In this document: positions 54,439 through 63,787 of the stretch, in pieces | How the letters are laid out: every line of letters begins with the position of its first letter | Position numbering within the stretch: position 1 is the stretch's first letter | Assembly (NCBI GenBank): GCA_963705515.1 | Contig: CAVPJV010000009.1 | Span: forward strand, 806,001-870,000 | DNA length: 64,000 nt | Reading direction: 5' to 3' | Source: Gaiellasilicea sp963705515 | Lineage (GTDB): Bacteria; Actinomycetota; Thermoleophilia; Gaiellales; Gaiellaceae | Translations under genes and position numbers: made by a program | Notes under the pieces: model-generated | What the model was told of the DNA's origin: nothing | The model's input: only the letters and a program-made list of their open reading frames with translations | Database searches by the model: none

Positions 54439-55622
54439 TCACGCCAGCGCGTCACGGGCCTGCGCGAACCGATCGGCGGCGAAGTCGACGTCCGCCGGCG
54501 TGTGCGCGGCCGACATCTGGGTCCGGATCCGGGCCGTTCCGCGCGGCACGACGGGGAAGGAGAAGCTGACCGCGTAGACGCCGAGCTCGACGAGCTTCTG
54601 CGCGAGCCGCGCGGCGGTGAGCTCGTCGCCGATCATGACCGGGACGATCGGGTGCTCGCCGGGGAGGATCTCGAAGCCGAGCTCGGTCATGCTGGAGCGG
54701 AAGCGGGCGGTGTTCTCGCGGAGGCGGTCGCGCAGCTCGTCGCGAGCTCTCGATCAGCTCGAGCGCGCGCAGGCTGGCGGCGGCGACTGGCGGCGCGAGG
54801 CTGTTCGAGAAGAGATAGGGCCGCGCGCGCTGACGGAGCAGCTCGACGATCTCGCGGCGGCCGGAGACGTAGCCGCCGCTGGCGCCGCCGATCGCCTTGC
54901 CGAGCGTGCCCGTGACGATGTCGACGCGCTCGACGACGCCGTGGTGCTCGGGCGTGCCGCGACCGCCGGGGCCGACGACGCCGACGGCATGCGAGTCGTC
55001 GACCATGACGAGCGCGTCGTGGCGCTCGGCGAGCTCGCAGATGCGGTCGAGCCGCGCGAGGTAGCCGTCCATCGAGAAGACGCCGTCGGTCGCGATCAGC
55101 CGGTGGCGGGCGCCGGCGGACTCCTCGAGCCGTGCCTCGAGCTCGTCCATGTCGCCGTTCGCGTAGCGCAGCCGCTGCGCCTTGCAGAGCCGGATCCCGT
55201 CGATGATCGAGGCGTGGTTGAGCTGGTCGGAGATGACGGCGTCCTCCTCGCCGAGCAGCGCCTCGAAGAGACCGCCGTTCGCGTCGAAGCAGGAGCTGAA
55301 GAGGATCGTGTCGTCGGTGCCGAGGAACGCTGAGAGGCGCTCTTCGAGCTCCCGGTGGAGCGCCTGGGTGCCGCAGATGAAGCGCACCGATGCCATGCCG
55401 TAGCCCCAGCGGTCGAGCGCCTCGTGCGCGGCCTCGACGATCGCCGGGTGGTTGGCCAGGCCGAGGTAGTTGTTGCGCGCAGAGGTTGAGCAGCTCCCCG
55501 CGGCCCTCGACGTCGACGTGGGCGCCCTGCGGAGTCGTGATCGGAAGCTCGCTCTTGTAGAGGCCGGCTTCTCGGATCTCCGAGAGCGTCCGAACGAGCT
55601 CGTTCTGCAGCGTTCCGTACAC
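54439..55622 (-). CDS. kbl: Glycine C-acetyltransferase (2-amino-3-ketobutyrate CoA ligase; two frameshifts)
   Basis: About 394 aa. GTG 55622 has AGGAGG 5 bases upstream. The N terminus runs LQNELVRTLSEIREAGLYKS and a break near 55482 follows. The next segment has MASVRFICGTQALHRELEER, ILFSSCFDANGGLFE, VMVDDSHAVGVVGPGGRGT and the PLP Lys in IVTGTLGKAIGGASGG. After a break near 54745 it ends FEILPGEHPIVPVMIGDE and SFSFPVVPRGTARIRTQMSA. It converts 2-amino-3-oxobutyrate and CoA to glycine and acetyl-CoA, the second step of threonine breakdown. It follows tdh by 8 bases. Confidence 0.9.
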
Positions 55623-55630
55623 GAGTCCTC

Positions 55631-56667
55631 CTAGGTGTCGGTCCAGTCGAGGACGACCTTGCCGGACTGCCCGGAACGGGCGACGGCGAACGCCTCCTCG
55701 AAGTCGCGGTGCGAGAAGCGGTGGGTGATCACGGGCGCGATGTCGAGCCCGGACTGGAGCATCACGGTCATCTGGTACCAGGTCTCGTACATCTCGCGGC
55801 CGTAGATCCCCTTGACGCGTGAGCATGTTGAAGATCACGGGGTTCAGGTCGAGGAGGATCTCCTCGCTCGGGATGCCCAAGCATCGCGATCCGCCCGCCG
55901 TGGGCCATGTTCGCGATCATGCTGCGCAGGGCGTCGGGGTTGCCGGACATCTCGAGGCCGACGTCGAAGCCCTCGGTCATGCCGAGCTCGCGCTGGACGT
56001 CCGCGAGGTCGCGCTCGCCGAGGTCGACGGCGAGCGTCGCGCCCGATGCGTCGCGCCAGCTCGAGCCGGTAGGGGTTGACGTCGGTGACGACGACGTGGC
56101 GGGCGCCAGCGTGCCGCACGACCGCGCAGGCCATGCAGCCGATCGGTCCGGCGCCGGTGACGAGCACGTCCTCGCCGAGCACGGCGAACGTGAGCGCCGT
56201 GTGGACGGCGTTCCCGAACGGATCGAAGATCGCGGCCACGTCCTCGTCGATCCCCGGCCCGTGGTGCCAGATGTTCGTCATCGGCAGCGACGACGTACTC
56301 GGCGAACGCACCCGGCCGCTGCACTCCGAGCCCGATCGAGTGGGCGCACAGGTGCCGGCGGCCCGCCATGCAGTTGCGGCAGCGCCCGCAGACGACGTGC
56401 CCCTCGCCGCTGACGAGGTCGCCGACCTGGAAGTCGCTCACGTTCGAGCCGAGCGCGACCACCTCGCCGACGAACTCGTGGCCGATGACCATCGGCACGG
56501 GGATCGTCTTCTGCGCCCAGGCGTCCCAGGCGTAGATGTGGAGGTCGGTGCCGCAGATCCCGGTCTTGCGCACGCGGATCAGGACGTCGTTGATCCCGAC
56601 CTCCGGCTCCGGTACCTCCTCGAGCCAGAGACCCTCCTCCGGCCTGTGCCTTGACCAGTGCGCGCAT
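55631..56667 (-). CDS. tdh: L-threonine 3-dehydrogenase (several frameshifts)
   Basis: About 345 aa, a zinc alcohol dehydrogenase-type enzyme. ATG 56667 follows GAGGAGG. VLIRVRKTGICGTDLHIY carries the catalytic Cys, and VIGHEFVGEVVALG the His/Glu. Structural-zinc cysteines are in CGRCRNCMAGRRHLC. The Rossmann loop is VLVTGAGPIGCMACAVVRHA. Later blocks are VTDVNPYRLELARR, GLEMSGNPDALRSMIANM and FSHRDFEEAFAVARSG. Frame breaks lie near 56637, 56283, 56047, 55877 and 55818, all with preserved motifs. It oxidises threonine to 2-amino-3-oxobutyrate, the substrate of kbl. Confidence 0.88.
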
Positions 56668-56801
56668 CGCCTCCTCGCTCGGGATCGACAAGCTGCAGTC
56701 TCGCTCGGCGCGTGGAGCGCGTCCAGCAGCGAACTGACAGATCGGCTTGCGGACGCCCGGATCACGCGACCAGTGCGGCGGCGCCCCTCGACCGTGCCGC
56801 G

Positions 56802-56832
56802 GGCGGGCCCGGGGCGAAGCCCCGAGCCCGCC
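56802..56832 (-). terminator. Terminator hairpin after the subtilase gene
   Basis: GGCGGGC (56802-56808) and CGGGGC (56810-56815) pair with GCCCCG (56819-56824) and GCCCGCC (56826-56832) around GAA, with one mismatch. The hairpin begins 12 bases after the minus-strand stop at 56844. Confidence 0.7.
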
Positions 56833-56843
56833 TGCGAGCACGA

Positions 56844-58541
56844 TCAGTGATCGGTGACAGCGTTGAGGGCGTCGACGATGCCCGTCCCCCAGATGCTGTT
56901 CTCCGCGGCCGTTCCGAGACACGTCGCCGTGTAGTCGGGCGGCCTGCCGACGTTCGTGTAGTCGAGCACCGGCGGAGTCGGGCACGGGTGCGGGGTCGCC
57001 GTGCCCATCAGGATCTGCTCCGTCCGCGCCGGGGCCAGCTTGATCCCGGCGCTCGGCACCAGCCCGCCGCTCGGCGGATCGGACTGCCCGAAGTGGCTGA
57101 CGATCAGCGCCGCGACGCCGACCGCGTGGGGCGAGGCCATCGACGTGCCCTGGATGTACTGGTAGTAGGCACAGGTGAATCCGTGGCAGTCTCGGACGAC
57201 GAACTCCGAGGTCGGTACCCCGTCCGCGTCGATGTCGCCGTTCGCGATCGCGACGCTGCGCGGATACGGACCCAGGATCTGCGTCGCGACGGTCCGGAAC
57301 CCGGGCGTCCCGAAGAGATCGCGGAAGTACCCGCCCGGGGCGGTGACGTCGACTCCCTCCGCACCCCAGTTCGAGTAGTCGGCCTTCATCGTGCTGGGGC
57401 CGACCGCGCCGACACTGACAACGTTCGGGCCCTCGGTCGGCATCGTCAGGCACGAGTTGTCGACGTTCCGGGTGTACTCGGAGCCCGGCGGATAGTCCGG
57501 GCTGATCTCGTCGATCGTCGGGTGATCCATGTCCGTGTGCTCGTTCCCGGCAGCCGCGATCAACGTGACGCCCTTGCTGCGGGCGTAGTTGAGTGCGCGG
57601 GTCGTCGCCTCGACGATCGTCCGCTGCTCGAGCTGTTGGGTCGCCGAGTCGGCGGGGTTGCCCGAGCAGTTGTAGAGCCATGGGTCGATGAAGTAGCTCA
57701 TGTTGACGACGTCGATCCCGTGGTCACCGGCGAAGGTGAGCGCGTCGACCGACGGCTGGAGGAAGAAGAAGCCCGAGTCCTGGCCGGCGCGCAGGTTCAC
57801 GAGCGTGACGTTCGGGGCGACCCCGGCCATCCCGATGCCATTCAGCGGCGAGGCGATCGTCCCGGCGACGTGCGTGCCGTGACCGTCCTCGTCCACGTTC
57901 GCCGGGTCGTTGCAGGAGCCGTCCGGCTCGCTGGCGCACGGCCCGTCGATCAGCGGGATGTCGACGGTGAAGTTGCGGCTCAGCGCCGCGTCGAAGTTGG
58001 GAGCGATGTCCGGATGGGTGCCGTCGATGCCCGTGTCGAGCACGCCGACGAGCACGCGCTTGTCTCCCGGCTCCTCCCTGTACGAGCCCGCTGGTGTGGC
58101 GTGGATCATCGCCATGTCCCACTGCAGACCGCCGAGCGGGTCGGCAGCAGGTGTGGGCTTCGGGCGCGCCTTCGCTCTCTTGACGCTCGCCCGTTCGGCG
58201 GGGCTCAGATCCTCGCCCGACCGCCTCTGGCGGATGGCCGGCGCGTTGTAGCCGACCGGCTTGTTCCGCGCGACGCCTGCCACGGCGCCCTGCCGGAGCA
58301 GGTCGGTGGCGAACGTCGGACTGGACGAGGTCGCCGTCGCGACGCCGACGCGCCGATTCTCGTCGACGAGGAATCCGCCCGCTGCGCGGACGGCGAGGCG
58401 CGCCGAAGCGAGCGATGTGCCGTCCTCGTAGAGGACGATGTAACTCTTGGTGGGTGCGAGCCGCTGCGGCGCAGCGGTCGCCGGCGATACGACGGCGACG
58501 ACGGCCGCCGTGAACGCCGCGAAGAAGAGAAGCCTACGCAT
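56844..58541 (-). CDS. Secreted subtilisin-like serine peptidase (S8)
   Basis: The 565-aa protein starts with a signal peptide (LFFAAFTAAVVAVVSPATAA). An inhibitor-I9-like propeptide follows (SYIVLYEDGTSLASARLAV). The catalytic domain has Asp in VLVGVLDTGIDGTHPD, His in DEDGHGTHVAGTIASP, the oxyanion Asn region in TLIAAAGNEHTD, and Ser in IQGTSMASPHAVGVAAL. All four are intact. A C-terminal extension has several Cys that may form disulfides. The start has AAAGGAG upstream. It follows the beta-propeller gene by 41 bases on the same strand. Confidence 0.93.
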   Translation of the reverse strand: MRRLLFFAAFTAAVVAVVSPATAAPQRLAPTKSYIVLYEDGTSLASARLAVRAAGGFLVDENRRVGVATATSSSPTFATDLLRQGAVAGVARNKPVGYNAPAIRQRRSGEDLSPAERASVKRAKARPKPTPAADPLGGLQWDMAMIHATPAGSYREEPGDKRVLVGVLDTGIDGTHPDIAPNFDAALSRNFTVDIPLIDGPCASEPDGSCNDPANVDEDGHGTHVAGTIASPLNGIGMAGVAPNVTLVNLRAGQDSGFFFLQPSVDALTFAGDHGIDVVNMSYFIDPWLYNCSGNPADSATQQLEQRTIVEATTRALNYARSKGVTLIAAAGNEHTDMDHPTIDEISPDYPPGSEYTRNVDNSCLTMPTEGPNVVSVGAVGPSTMKADYSNWGAEGVDVTAPGGYFRDLFGTPGFRTVATQILGPYPRSVAIANGDIDADGVPTSEFVVRDCHGFTCAYYQYIQGTSMASPHAVGVAALIVSHFGQSDPPSGGLVPSAGIKLAPARTEQILMGTATPHPCPTPPVLDYTNVGRPPDYTATCLGTAAENSIWGTGIVDALNAVTDH

Positions 58542-58582
58542 GGTTCTCCTTTCGACGGGCTCCGATCGGAGCCGCGCCGAGT

Positions 58583-60472
58583 CTAAGGCTTCGTTGCAGG
58601 AAAAGCAGCCCAGCCGCGCTCGGCGAGCGTGGCGAGGCTGCTCGCCTTGATCCCGTTCTCGGAGACCGTGAGCACGCTGTCGCGGACGACGAGCGAGCGG
58701 CGGATCGGAGAGGCCTGATCGTGCTCGACCTTCCCGAGCGGGTCGATCCCACGGCTGCGGCCGACACGGAAGCCGACGGCGCGCTGCTCGAACGGGATCA
58801 TCACGAGCCCCGTTCGCGGCCAGAAGAGGAATGCATGGTGGTCGTGCTCGGCCTCCGACCAGCCCTGGCCGAGGTGCTGCGTGTGCAGCCGCGTCGGCTT
58901 CCGCAGGTCGGAGACGTCGAAGATCGAAAGCTGCGTCCCGAGCGGGCGCCCGGTCTTCTCGTCGACGTCCTGGCCGACGCCGAGCAGCAGGTCCTCGCCG
59001 ATCGGGTGCAGGTAGGCGGAGTAGCCGGGGATCTTCAGCTCGCCGAGCACCCGCGGCTGCTCGGGCCGCGAGAGGTCGAGCGTGAAGAGCGGGTCGATCT
59101 GGCGGAACGTGACGACGTAGGCCGTGTCGCCGGCGAAGCGCACGGAGTAGACGCGCTCGCCCTTGCCGAGGCCGCCGACCCGGCCCGCCTGGACGAGATT
59201 GCCGCCCGACGGGCGCAGCGTGGTCAGGAACGACTCGGTCTCGCCGCCCGAGCCCCACCACGCCGGGCTCTCGGTGCTGACGACTCGGAGCACGCCGCGG
59301 TACTCGGAGAGCGACCACTGGCTGAGCAGGTAGCCGGAGACCCTGCCGCTGCCGCGGTAGTGCGTCTTCGTCGGGCTCGAGATGTCGAACTTGTGGATCT
59401 CGGTCTGCGCTCCTGGCTGCTCCTCCGTGGGCTTGTCCGGATCCGGCCGGTCGGACCAGCGCTCGGTGGTGACGTAGAGGCTCTCCGGCGACGCGTAGAC
59501 GATCCGGCCGTCCGTCATCACCGCGGCCGAGTCGACCGGCTGCAGGCCTTTCGCCAGGTCGACGGTGAGGACGGTGAGCATGCCGAGCCCGGAGAACGCC
59601 GTCGGGCGGCGCACGTGGCGGCACTGGACGAGCGGGCGCGCCTTGCCGGGCTTCGCGCCCGCGCGCTTGATCCGGTAGGACGGGAGCCAGCTCGCGACCT
59701 TCGAGCGCGCGAGCACGGCCTCGTTCTGGCGCTCGGCGGCGGCGATCGCCTCCGGCGAGCCGTCGGTGGGCTGCTTGAACGGGAGCGCGGCCGGCAGCTG
59801 GGCGGCCACGACGATCCGGGCGGCCGAGCCGACGAGCCGCGCGGCGACGTAGGAGCCGTCGAGGGTGAGCGTGCGGACGAGCCGCAGCTTGGCCGGGTCG
59901 GACACGTCCACCTCGGCGAGGACGGAGTTGGCCGGCTGGTAGGGCGCGATGCGGGCGGCCATCGCCGGCAGCGGCTCGATCCAGTAGCCGCCGCGCGAGA
60001 CCACGAGCAGCCGGTCGCCGTGCAGGAGCAGCTCGTGGCTCAGCCCCGGCTCGAGCGCGAGCGAGTCGAGCAGCCGCGGCTTCGCGCCGGCGACGTCGAC
60101 CGCGCGCAGCTTCCCGTTCGCGACGGCGAAGACCGTGTTCCCGTTCGTCTTGACGAGATCCGGCTCGTCGACACCTTCCTCCTGCACGTTCGTACCGGAG
60201 AAGTCGACGCCCTGGACGGGAGCGGGCGCGGCGGCGCGGGCCACGGGTGGGAGCGCCTCGGTCGCGACCGGTTGGGCGAACGCGCCGAAGCCGTACGGGC
60301 CGACGAACCGCTTTGCCTGCCCCTTCGCGTAGCCGAGCAGCTGGCCGCACGTGCCGAACGAGGTCAGCTTCGGCTTCGCGGCCTGCGGCGCCGAGCGCGC
60401 CGACGTGCCCGCCAGGGCGACGGCCGCGGCGGCCGCCACCACGATCAGCGCGATGCGTCGAGCAAGCTTCAT
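58583..60472 (-). CDS. Secreted beta-propeller protein (PF09826 type)
   Basis: The 629-aa protein has a signal peptide (LIVVAAAAAVALAGTSARSA) and the family signature FSGTNVQEEGVDEPDLVKTN, followed by repeated VDVS.P..L-type blades (LAEVDVSDPAKLRLVRTL; HKFDISSPTKTHYRGSG; LFTLDLSRPEQPRVLGEL; LSIFDVSDLRKPTRLHT). This fits the beta-propeller domain family of secreted proteins with no assigned enzyme activity. ATG 60472 is chosen over one at 60502, since the signal peptide starts there and TATAAC lies 7 bases upstream. Confidence 0.88.
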   Translation of the reverse strand: MKLARRIALIVVAAAAAVALAGTSARSAPQAAKPKLTSFGTCGQLLGYAKGQAKRFVGPYGFGAFAQPVATEALPPVARAAAPAPVQGVDFSGTNVQEEGVDEPDLVKTNGNTVFAVANGKLRAVDVAGAKPRLLDSLALEPGLSHELLLHGDRLLVVSRGGYWIEPLPAMAARIAPYQPANSVLAEVDVSDPAKLRLVRTLTLDGSYVAARLVGSAARIVVAAQLPAALPFKQPTDGSPEAIAAAERQNEAVLARSKVASWLPSYRIKRAGAKPGKARPLVQCRHVRRPTAFSGLGMLTVLTVDLAKGLQPVDSAAVMTDGRIVYASPESLYVTTERWSDRPDPDKPTEEQPGAQTEIHKFDISSPTKTHYRGSGRVSGYLLSQWSLSEYRGVLRVVSTESPAWWGSGGETESFLTTLRPSGGNLVQAGRVGGLGKGERVYSVRFAGDTAYVVTFRQIDPLFTLDLSRPEQPRVLGELKIPGYSAYLHPIGEDLLLGVGQDVDEKTGRPLGTQLSIFDVSDLRKPTRLHTQHLGQGWSEAEHDHHAFLFWPRTGLVMIPFEQRAVGFRVGRSRGIDPLGKVEHDQASPIRRSLVVRDSVLTVSENGIKASSLATLAERGWAAFPATKP

Positions 60473-60479
60473 CACACTG

Positions 60480-60485
60480 GTTATA
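60480..60485 (-). promoter_or_regulatory. -10 element of a leaderless-type promoter
   Basis: On the minus strand TATAAC lies 7 bases before ATG 60472. A weak -35 (TGACGA) is 17 bases upstream. There is no room for a ribosome-binding site, so the mRNA probably starts at or just before the ATG. Confidence 0.5.
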
Positions 60486-60506
60486 CGCCTCCGACGCGAC
60501 AATCGT

Positions 60507-60537
60507 CACACCCGAAGGTGTGCTCGGCCGCGGCCGA
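60507..60537. terminator. Paired hairpins after the GNAT gene
   Basis: CACACC-CGAA-GGTGTG (60507-60522) and the perfect palindrome TCGGCCGCGGCCGA (60524-60537) lie just after the minus-strand stop at 60553. They may end the ggt-GNAT transcript before the propeller promoter. Confidence 0.5.
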
Positions 60538-60552
60538 TTTCGCCAAGCCCTC

Positions 60553-61053
60553 CTAGACCCTGAAGGCCATCAGGATCGCGTCGACGTACTCGTCGCCGCG
60601 GCGGTAGTGCGCCTTGCGGAGGCCCTCGCGCTCGAACCCGAACTGCTCGTAGAGCTTGATCGCCGGCTCGTTCCAGGGGAAGACGTGCAGCTCCAGCTTG
60701 CTCACGCCCGCGTCGCGTGCCCACGCGGCCGCCTGCTCGAGCAGCGCACGGCCGATGCCGAGACGGCGGTGACCGGCCGCGACCATCAGACCGAGGTCGG
60801 CGACGTGATGGCTGGAGCTGTGCGGGTCGCGGGCGACCGAGAGGCGGCCGACGACGACGCCGGCGTCCTCGGCGACGTAGACGGCGGCGTCGGGATGGCG
60901 GCGGAGCGCGCGCAGGTAGCGGCGCTCCTCGCCGACGGTCCGCCAGCCATCCGTGTTCAGCAGCCACGCCTCCGGCTCCCGCCCGATCGCGGCACCCAGC
61001 TCGACGAGCGCGGCCGCATCGGCAGGGCTCGCCTGGCGGATGACCAAGGTCAT
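60553..61053 (-). CDS. GNAT-family N-acetyltransferase
   Basis: The 166-aa protein has the GNAT fold. It begins LVIRQASPADAAALVELG. VVVGRLSVARDP and HHVADLGLMVAAGHRRLGIG contain motif A, the acetyl-CoA-binding R-R-x-G-I-G loop. The C-terminal motif is LELHVFPWNEPAIKLYEQFG. Substrate unknown; similar to RimI/PhnO-like enzymes. ATG 61053 overlaps the stop of the upstream ggt gene (ATGA), so the two are translationally coupled. Confidence 0.9.
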   Translation of the reverse strand: MTLVIRQASPADAAALVELGAAIGREPEAWLLNTDGWRTVGEERRYLRALRRHPDAAVYVAEDAGVVVGRLSVARDPHSSSHHVADLGLMVAAGHRRLGIGRALLEQAAAWARDAGVSKLELHVFPWNEPAIKLYEQFGFEREGLRKAHYRRGDEYVDAILMAFRV

Positions 61054-62360
61054 CCGACGACGATGCCGTGGCCGCCGCGGCGCGGATCGCCGGCGGCGGC
61101 GAGGGTGCCGTCGGGACGGCGCTCGACGGCTGAGACGCCGCCGAAGTAGAGGTTGCGTCCCGCCCAGCGCACGGTCTTCCAGCCGTCGGGCGCAACGTCC
61201 ATCAGCCCGCCCTCGAGGTGGAGCACGTCGCCCTCGACGTGGATCCGCGGCAGGTCGATCGCCTCGTCCACCGGCGTGCCGCGCAGGACCGCGTCGGCGA
61301 CCTGGGCGATCGCGCCGGAGAGGCGCACCGAGCCGGCGCTGCCGAGGGTGAGCCGAGGGCGGCCGCCCTCGAGCACGAGCGTCGGCGTCATCATGCTCGG
61401 CAGGCGCTCGCCGGGCGCCTTCGGCGCGTGGCCGACGATGTCGAGCTCGCCGAGCATGTTGTTCAGCTGCGTGCCGCCACGGAAGATGCCCGAGCCGGCG
61501 CCGAGGGTCGACGAGAGCGAGGCGGCGTTGCCGTCGGCGTCGAGCACGGCGATGTGCGTCGTGCCAGCGACCGCGAGCGGCGGGGCCGCGTCGTAGCCGT
61601 GGCGAAGGGCCTCGGCCCGGTCGGCCAGCGTCTCCGCAGCGACGAGCCGCCCGAGCGCGGCCGCGACGACCTCGCCGCCACGGGAGGGCGCCGGCGTCGT
61701 CAGGACCTCGAGCGCGCCGACGCGGGTGCGGATCGGCTCGGGAAAGGCGACCTCGTAGCTCGCAATGTCCTCGGCGAGCTCCGGAATCAGCTCCGCGACG
61801 GCCTTCGAGCCCGCGTCGCGCACGCGTTCCAGCGTCGCGACGAAGTCGCGTGTCTCGATTCGCTCCGCGACGCCGTAGATCCGTCGACCGCCGTGATCGC
61901 GCTGGAGGATGCCGGTGAGGATCTCGTGCAGGAATCGCTGCGCGTCGGTTGCATCGAGGCCCTGACCCGCAAGCTCGAGCGCAGGCTCGAAGAGCTGCGG
62001 CCACGACAAGCTGCCGAAGCGGCGATGCGCCTCCTCGAGGCCGGCGACGAGCCCGGGCACGGCGACGGAGCCCTCGCCGACCTTGTAGCTCTGCGTCGAG
62101 TCGCCGAAGTCGACCGTCAGGTCCTCGATCTCGCCCAGGGGGCGGGACGGTGCGGCGAAGAAGCAATCGAGCAGCGTCACCTCGCCGTCGACCCAGCCGA
62201 GGAAGAAGCCGCCGCCGGTCGGCCCGGTCAGCGGGCCTTCTGCGACCGATGCCGCGAACGCAGCCGCGAGGCACGCGTCGACGGCGTTTCCACCCTCCTC
62301 GAGCACGCGCGCGCCGGCCTCTGCGGTCGGGCGGCTTCCGGCGGCGATCGCTCCCTGCAT
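61050..62360 (-). CDS. Gamma-glutamyltransferase-like protein (short form)
   Basis: The 436-aa protein has the Ntn-hydrolase layout of GGT. Features include GARVLEEGGNAVDACLAAAF, GPTGGGFFLGWVDG, the putative autocleavage Thr in GTTHIAVLDADGNAASLSST, and GERLPSMMTPTLVLEGG. It is shorter than the usual 550 or so residues and has no signal peptide, so it is probably cytoplasmic and may act on acyl or glutamyl compounds other than glutathione. TACCCT lies 7 bases before ATG 62360. It is coupled to the GNAT gene. Confidence 0.85.
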   Translation of the reverse strand: MQGAIAAGSRPTAEAGARVLEEGGNAVDACLAAAFAASVAEGPLTGPTGGGFFLGWVDGEVTLLDCFFAAPSRPLGEIEDLTVDFGDSTQSYKVGEGSVAVPGLVAGLEEAHRRFGSLSWPQLFEPALELAGQGLDATDAQRFLHEILTGILQRDHGGRRIYGVAERIETRDFVATLERVRDAGSKAVAELIPELAEDIASYEVAFPEPIRTRVGALEVLTTPAPSRGGEVVAAALGRLVAAETLADRAEALRHGYDAAPPLAVAGTTHIAVLDADGNAASLSSTLGAGSGIFRGGTQLNNMLGELDIVGHAPKAPGERLPSMMTPTLVLEGGRPRLTLGSAGSVRLSGAIAQVADAVLRGTPVDEAIDLPRIHVEGDVLHLEGGLMDVAPDGWKTVRWAGRNLYFGGVSAVERRPDGTLAAAGDPRRGGHGIVVG

Positions 62361-62438
62361 GAAACTCAGGGTAAAGATGCTGTGCGGATGCCGATAACAG
62401 GTAACGACCTGATGAATTACCGGCTACGTTGTCAGACG
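62361..62438. promoter_or_regulatory. Divergent leaderless-type promoters
   Basis: TACCCT (minus strand, 62368-62373) lies 7 bases before the ggt ATG. TACGTT (plus strand, 62425-62430) lies 8 bases before ATG 62439 of the flippase gene. Two such elements facing away from each other within 78 bases suggest independent leaderless transcripts. Confidence 0.5.
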
Positions 62439-63455
62439 ATGCATCTCGACCTCGAACTGGGGAAACGGCACCTCGCCGTGTTCCTGGGATCGGTCGCAGC
62501 CCTGATCGCGCTCGCGCTGACTCCGCAGCTCCTTGGCGACCTCGTCTCGGAGGGAGTCGCGGGCGTTTCCGACGCGTCGCCCGGCTGGCTCTGGATCGCC
62601 GGTGTGGCGTTCGCCGCCTCGCTCGTGACCTCGGCCTGCGGCTGGCAGTCCGCGCTCACCCGCTGCGGCGGCACGGTGTCGCGGGCGGACGCATCCGCGC
62701 GCTACTGCACCGGCTCGATCGTGAACGCGCTCGCCCCGGCCCGGATCGGGACTGCGGTGCGGTTCGCGCTCTTCTCGCGCGTGCTCCACAACGACGGGCG
62801 GCTCTGGACGGTCGGCGGGATCGCCGGCTCGCTGAGCGCCGTGCGGGCCATGTGGCTCGCCGTCGTGCTCGCGCTCGCATCGGCGGGCGGCGTGCTGCCG
62901 CGCTGGCCGATCGCCGTGTTGCTCCTCGCGGGAGTCGTGGCAGCCGCAATCGCCTGGCGCGCGCGTGACTCGCGGCCGGGGACGAAGTTCGGCCACGCGC
63001 TCGACGTCTTCCGCGTCCTCGGGCGCTGCCCGCGCGCCGCGGCGCAGATCGCCGGCTGGGTCGGGCTCTCGATGGCGCTCCGCGTCGCCGCCGCGGCCGC
63101 GATCGCAGCCGCCTTCGGAGTCGACCGGCCGCTCGCCGCTGCCGTCCTGATCATCCCGGCGCTCGACCTGGCCGGGATCCTGCCGCTGACCCCGGGCAAC
63201 GTGGGCGTCTCGAGCGCGGCGGTGGCCTTCGCGCTCTCGGCGCACGGCGTCGGGTCGCACGTCGCCGTCTCGGCCGGGATCGCGCTCGGCGCGGTCGAGA
63301 CCCTGACGACGCTCGGGCTCGGCTCCGCCAGCATCCTCTACTTCGTCGGCCAGCGCACGGGCGCCGTCCGCTGGCACACCGCCGCGGCCGCGCTGACCGG
63401 CTGCTTCGCCCTCGGCGCCGCTTTTGGGGCGACCGTGCTCGTTCCGCTCGTCTAG
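62439..63455 (+). CDS. UPF0104-type membrane protein (LPG-synthase/flippase family)
   Basis: About 338 aa with eight TM segments. Family cores are YCTGSIVNALAPARIGTAVRFALFS and ALDLAGILPLTPGNVGVSSAAVAFAL (the PGNVG motif), as in AglD/MprF-type lipid flippases. ATG 62439 is preferred over in-frame ATGs at 62388 and 62412, because TACGTT is 8 bases upstream and the product then starts with a short charged end before TM1. A related protein is encoded at 29105-30074. Possible role in envelope lipid trafficking. The last 4 bases overlap the opposite gene. Confidence 0.82.
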   Translation: MHLDLELGKRHLAVFLGSVAALIALALTPQLLGDLVSEGVAGVSDASPGWLWIAGVAFAASLVTSACGWQSALTRCGGTVSRADASARYCTGSIVNALAPARIGTAVRFALFSRVLHNDGRLWTVGGIAGSLSAVRAMWLAVVLALASAGGVLPRWPIAVLLLAGVVAAAIAWRARDSRPGTKFGHALDVFRVLGRCPRAAAQIAGWVGLSMALRVAAAAAIAAAFGVDRPLAAAVLIIPALDLAGILPLTPGNVGVSSAAVAFALSAHGVGSHVAVSAGIALGAVETLTTLGLGSASILYFVGQRTGAVRWHTAAAALTGCFALGAAFGATVLVPLV

Positions 63456-63787
63456 CGCCGAACGACTCGCAACGCCGGAATCGGTTCGTTCGCTGCGACG
63501 TCGGAGTCCGGCTGAGCAAAGCTCGCCTCAGCGAGCGCTCCCTCGATCGGAACGTAGCCGGAGCACCCACACAGCTCAGAGGTCAACGTCTGGAAGTCGC
63601 CAATGCGGCGCCGGCATTCGTGCCTGCCTCCGCGCACGAACACCCTGACGTGGTCACGTCGGGGATGTCCGCACTCGTCGCACAGCGGCGATCCACCACA
63701 TGTCGGGCAGCCACCTCCGTCCGTCACCCGGCGGTGGGCACCCCGCGGCCATGCCGTTCCGCACAATCTGCACGAGACCGAGGCCAT
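63452..63787 (-). CDS. Small zinc-ribbon protein
   Basis: The 111-aa protein begins MASVSCRLCGTAWPRGAHRR and contains CPTCGGSPLCDECGHPRRDH, three CxxC knuckles plus nearby His. The later HECRRR and ELCGCSGY could form another metal site. It resembles small zinc-ribbon proteins of unknown role. ATG 63787 has GACATT 6 bases upstream, a leaderless-type promoter. It lies 31 bases after the ftsZ stop. Confidence 0.6.
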   Translation of the reverse strand: MASVSCRLCGTAWPRGAHRRVTDGGGCPTCGGSPLCDECGHPRRDHVRVFVRGGRHECRRRIGDFQTLTSELCGCSGYVPIEGALAEASFAQPDSDVAANEPIPALRVVRR

